Position numbers and translations under genes: made by a program
The notes under the pieces: model-generated
Told to the model about the DNA's origin: nothing
Database searches by the model: none
Seen by the model: only the letters and a program-made list of their open reading frames with translations
Part shown: positions 12,771-15,217 of the stretch, piece after piece
How the letters are laid out: every line of letters starts with the position of its first letter
Position numbering within the stretch: position 1 is the stretch's first letter
Assembly (NCBI GenBank): GCA_021604605.1
Contig: BQJH01000039.1
Location: 1 to 15,217 of the forward strand
Reading direction: 5' to 3'
DNA: 15,217 nucleotides
Origin: Hyphococcus sp.
GTDB taxonomy: Bacteria; Pseudomonadota; Alphaproteobacteria; Caulobacterales; Parvularculaceae

Positions 12771-13697
12771 CTACTCAAGCGGCTTTCTGAACTTCAATGT
12801 CATGCGGTCAGATTCACCAATGGCCTGCATTTGAGCAACCAAGTCTTCGTCAGCTTTATTAACGCCTAGCGTTGGCGGCAAACGCCAAACCTTGTCGCTC
12901 TCAGATGGCTGATCGTTTGGATTCGCATTGATCTCACTAATCTCAACAAGCTCAAATCCGGCATTTTCAATCTTTGCAATGATCTGCGACTGCTTCACAT
13001 AACCATTGTTGCCAACGGCCCATTCATCTGACGCCTCTTCGGGCGCACGATGCTGGATGACGCCAATGACACCGCCCGGCTTCAAAATTTTATTGATATC
13101 AGAAAGGGCAATGTCAAAATAACGCCCCTCTTCTATGCGATTAAGATGATGCGCTGCCCGCACAACCATCACGACATCAGCCGTCCCGGCAAACTCATCC
13201 GGCATGGAACCATAAAAGAAACCAGAAAATGGCGCCTCGCCTTCTTCACGGTCTGCTTCGCGCTCGTCAGTCCAGGTCGTTGGCCAGTTCGCATTTTCAC
13301 TTTGCCATTCTTCTGAAGCGTATCGACCGCCTATCGCCATGCGCATTTCAAGAGAAAAAGCCGCGCCGATAACGCGCCCCTCAGGGCCAAGATATTCCGA
13401 CAGGATGCCTGCATACCAAACACTGCCCGGTAATGTATCAACAACGGTCATGCCGGGCTCAATACCCAAAAATTCTAATGTTTCTTTTGGGTGGCGGTAT
13501 TGGTAGCGCGCTTTTGTTTCTTCAGACTGCGCGTCCAGTATCGCGGATAACTTTTCGCCAGATGCATCTGACGCGACATCATCGGCGGCATTTTCAGAAG
13601 ACTTGGCGTCTGCTGGTTCTTCATAAGAAGAACTACCATCGCCATTTCCACAAGCCGTTAGCGCAAGCGCTGCAGCGCTTAGCATCAGATATTTCAT
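12771..13697 (-). CDS. Predicted lipoprotein with class I SAM-methyltransferase fold (COG4798-like)
   Basis: A 308-residue protein. Residues 1-16 are a lipoprotein signal (MKYLMLSAAALALTAC, lipobox LTAC), with Gly at position +2, which predicts the outer membrane. A Ser/Asp/Glu-rich linker follows to about residue 48. The rest resembles COG4798 methyltransferases: RHPKETLEFLGIEPGMTVVDTLPG, a long insert, then VVRAAHHLNRIEEGRYFDIALSDINKILKPGGVIGVIQHRAPEE. The SAM loop is altered: PG-S-V-W-Y at 90-95, where members normally have PG-G-G-W/Y. No SAM is known in the periplasm, so enzymatic methyl transfer there is doubtful. ATG 13697 is chosen because it begins the signal peptide and has a GGGG ribosome site 7 nt upstream. 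A terminator separates it from pntB. Confidence 0.8.
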   Translation of the reverse strand: MKYLMLSAAALALTACGNGDGSSSYEEPADAKSSENAADDVASDASGEKLSAILDAQSEETKARYQYRHPKETLEFLGIEPGMTVVDTLPGSVWYAGILSEYLGPEGRVIGAAFSLEMRMAIGGRYASEEWQSENANWPTTWTDEREADREEGEAPFSGFFYGSMPDEFAGTADVVMVVRAAHHLNRIEEGRYFDIALSDINKILKPGGVIGVIQHRAPEEASDEWAVGNNGYVKQSQIIAKIENAGFELVEISEINANPNDQPSESDKVWRLPPTLGVNKADEDLVAQMQAIGESDRMTLKFRKPLE

Positions 13698-13720
13698 GTT
13701 TTGCCCCGTCTTACTTTCCT

Positions 13721-13740
13721 GAAAAACCATCACCGATGGC
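13721..13740 (-). terminator. Intrinsic terminator downstream of pntB
   Basis: Read on minus, CCATC-GGT-GATGG forms a 5-bp stem (plus an outer G-T pair) followed directly by TTTTT. On the plus strand the arms are 13727-13731 and 13735-13739, with the T-run at 13722-13726. It begins 7 nt after the pntB stop, so pntAB and the methyltransferase-like gene are probably separate transcripts. The stem is short, so read-through is possible. Confidence 0.6.
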
Positions 13741-13745
13741 GTGCT

Positions 13746-15146
13746 TTAAAATGCTTTGACGATTTGCTCGCACATCTTTTTGGCGTCGCCAAATAACATC
13801 ATCGTGTTATCACGGAAGAAAAGTTCATTTTGTACGCCCGCATATCCGCTCGCCATGGAACGCTTGATAAAGAGCACTGTCCCGGCGTTCTCAACGTCCA
13901 GAATTGGCATCCCGTAAATCGGTGATGTCTTGTCCGTCTTGGCAGACGGGTTTGTCACATCATTGGCGCCAATAACAAACGCGACATCTGCCGTCCTGAA
14001 CTCGGCGTTGATGTCTTCGAGTTCAAAGACTTCATCATAAGGAACTTGCGCTTCGGCCAGGAGAACATTCATGTGCCCCGGCATTCGGCCCGCAACCGGG
14101 TGGATGGCGTATTTAATCTCTACGCCTTCCTCTTTCAGCTTATCAGTCATCTCTTTCAGTGCGTGCTGCGCCTGAGCAACCGCCATCCCATAGCCGGGAA
14201 CGATAATGACCTTGTTGGCATTCTTCATGATAAAGGCGGCATCATCGGCTGACCCCTGTTTGACCGGACGATCTTCCTCACCGCCTGCTCCCGCCGCTGC
14301 GTCTTCTCCGCCAAACCCACCTAATATAACCGAGATGAAAGATCGGTTCATGGCTTTGCACATGATGTAAGACAAGATCGCTCCGGACGACCCCACGAGA
14401 GCGCCAGTAATAATCAGCGCCATGTTCTCCAGCGTGAAGCCAATACCGGCTGCCGCCCAGCCGGAATATGAATTCAACATCGAGACGACGACTGGCATAT
14501 CTGCGCCGCCAATGGGAATGATCAGCAAAAACCCGAGCGCAAACGCCGCCAAAGTGAGAAGCAGGAACGTCGTCGTAGATTGCTCGAATGTCATCAACAT
14601 GCCCATCATCAAAACGATGAAAAGGCCGAGGCCAAGATTGATAGAATGCCGGAATGGCAAAAGAATAGGCTTTCCTGACATTCGGCCCGAGAGCTTTGCA
14701 TAGGCAATCACTGAGCCGGAAAATGTGATGGCGCCAATTGCGGCGCCCAACGACATCTCAACAATCGAAGACAAATGAATGTGGTTCGGCTCGCCAATGC
14801 CGAACGCCATGGGCGCCAAAAACGCCGCCCAGGCGATAAAAACCGCCGCTAAACCAACGAGTGAGTGGAAGAACGCTACCAGCTCGGGCATTTCGGTCAT
14901 CTTGACCTTGCGCGCAATGAAAGCGCCGGGAATGGCGCCCGCCGCGACCGCGAGGATCACAAGAGCCCAGGTGCCAAGACCTTTATTCTCCAGCACAAAT
15001 AGGGTGGTGAGGACAGCAATCCCCATACCGATCATGCCAAAACGGTTGCCGTCCCGCGCGGTTTCCGGAGAAGAAAGTCCGCGTAACGCCAGGATGAACA
15101 AAATGCCTGAGACGACGTAGAGTAGCGCAGGTAAATTATCTGCCAT
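13746..15146 (-). CDS. pntB: NAD(P) transhydrogenase subunit beta
   Basis: Integral membrane subunit of the proton-translocating transhydrogenase, which uses proton motive force to make NADPH from NADH. It has 466 residues, the normal length. Hydrophobic segments fill residues 1-270 (domain dII). A short Glu/Gly-rich linker follows at about 278-298, and the soluble NADP-binding domain dIII begins at NKVIIVPGYGMAVAQAQHALKEMTDKL. It continues with IHPVAGRMPGHMNVLLAEAQVPYDEVFELEDIN, FVIGANDVTNPSAK, SPIYGMPILDVENA and KRSMASGYAGVQNELFF, all diagnostic. AGGA lies 8 nt before the start. The end of the preceding alpha-subunit gene is 9 nt upstream on the same strand, so the two are one operon. Confidence 0.98.
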   Translation of the reverse strand: MADNLPALLYVVSGILFILALRGLSSPETARDGNRFGMIGMGIAVLTTLFVLENKGLGTWALVILAVAAGAIPGAFIARKVKMTEMPELVAFFHSLVGLAAVFIAWAAFLAPMAFGIGEPNHIHLSSIVEMSLGAAIGAITFSGSVIAYAKLSGRMSGKPILLPFRHSINLGLGLFIVLMMGMLMTFEQSTTTFLLLTLAAFALGFLLIIPIGGADMPVVVSMLNSYSGWAAAGIGFTLENMALIITGALVGSSGAILSYIMCKAMNRSFISVILGGFGGEDAAAGAGGEEDRPVKQGSADDAAFIMKNANKVIIVPGYGMAVAQAQHALKEMTDKLKEEGVEIKYAIHPVAGRMPGHMNVLLAEAQVPYDEVFELEDINAEFRTADVAFVIGANDVTNPSAKTDKTSPIYGMPILDVENAGTVLFIKRSMASGYAGVQNELFFRDNTMMLFGDAKKMCEQIVKAF

Positions 15147-15155
15147 TTGAAATTC

Positions 15156-15217
15156 CTAGCGCTCTTTTTTCTTATACATGGCCAGCATTCGCTGGGTGAC
15201 GAGAAATCCGCCGAATA
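15156..15217 (-). CDS. pntA: NAD(P) transhydrogenase alpha subunit, C-terminal end only
   Basis: The frame is open to the right edge and reads FGGFLVTQRMLAMYKKKER before the stop. GGFLVTQRML is the conserved end of the transmembrane alpha-2 polypeptide (PntAB) of the split alphaproteobacterial enzyme. The stop is 9 nt from the pntB start, as expected in a pnt operon. Only about 19 residues are visible, so whether this is a separate PntA2 chain or a fused alpha subunit cannot be told from here. Confidence 0.88.
   Translation of the reverse strand, partial: FGGFLVTQRMLAMYKKKER

Overview
The window looks like a chromosomal segment of an alphaproteobacterium of moderate GC content. The evidence is a set of alphaproteobacterial hallmark genes and neighbourhoods: a folate-dependent TrmFO, a DUF1192 gene divergent from a PIG3-type quinone oxidoreductase and followed by the DUF1013 regulator TrcR, YdcH/DUF465 genes and a GGDEF gene beside purEK, a COQ9-family gene divergent from rpsU, and a split PntA/PntB transhydrogenase. 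I cannot name the genus; the TIGR02444, MipA/OmpV and COG4798-like genes would fit Hyphomonadaceae- or Parvularculaceae-like groups. I see no mobile element, CRISPR array, tRNA or rRNA.

Layout. 1-691 is the 3' half of trmFO, followed by a 12-bp hairpin. 863-2569 is a TetR-family regulator with a candidate palindromic operator and, just behind it, a pirin gene; together they look like a small autoregulated unit. 2649-5143 holds two small minus-strand genes (an unknown 82-aa protein and DUF1192), then the quinone oxidoreductase and trcR on plus. 5161-6263 carries, on minus, a short-chain dehydrogenase homologue that has lost its catalytic Tyr and Lys, and a DUF465 gene. 6496-7357 is a plus-strand pair, TIGR02444 plus a second, longer DUF465 protein. 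7384-8091 is a diguanylate cyclase on minus. 8092-8567 is a structured 476-nt intergenic region leading to the purE promoter.

purE and purK (8568-10192) convert AIR to CAIR in purine synthesis. COQ9 (minus) and rpsU (plus) diverge around a recognisable rpsU promoter. rpsU appears to start at TTG under a perfect Shine-Dalgarno and ends in a clear intrinsic terminator. A 39-aa entericidin-type lipoprotein and a MipA/OmpV outer-membrane protein with a duplicated N-terminal motif follow. The right end, all on minus, carries pntB with the tail of pntA, a terminator, and a predicted lipoprotein with a methyltransferase fold and an altered SAM-binding loop.

Most of the window is housekeeping: tRNA modification, purine synthesis, ubiquinone, NADPH supply and translation. 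No large novel system is evident. The points most worth following are the active-site-less SDR, the exported methyltransferase-like lipoprotein, the TetR palindrome, the unassigned structured region before purE, and a GANTC-bearing inverted repeat in front of the TIGR02444 operon.
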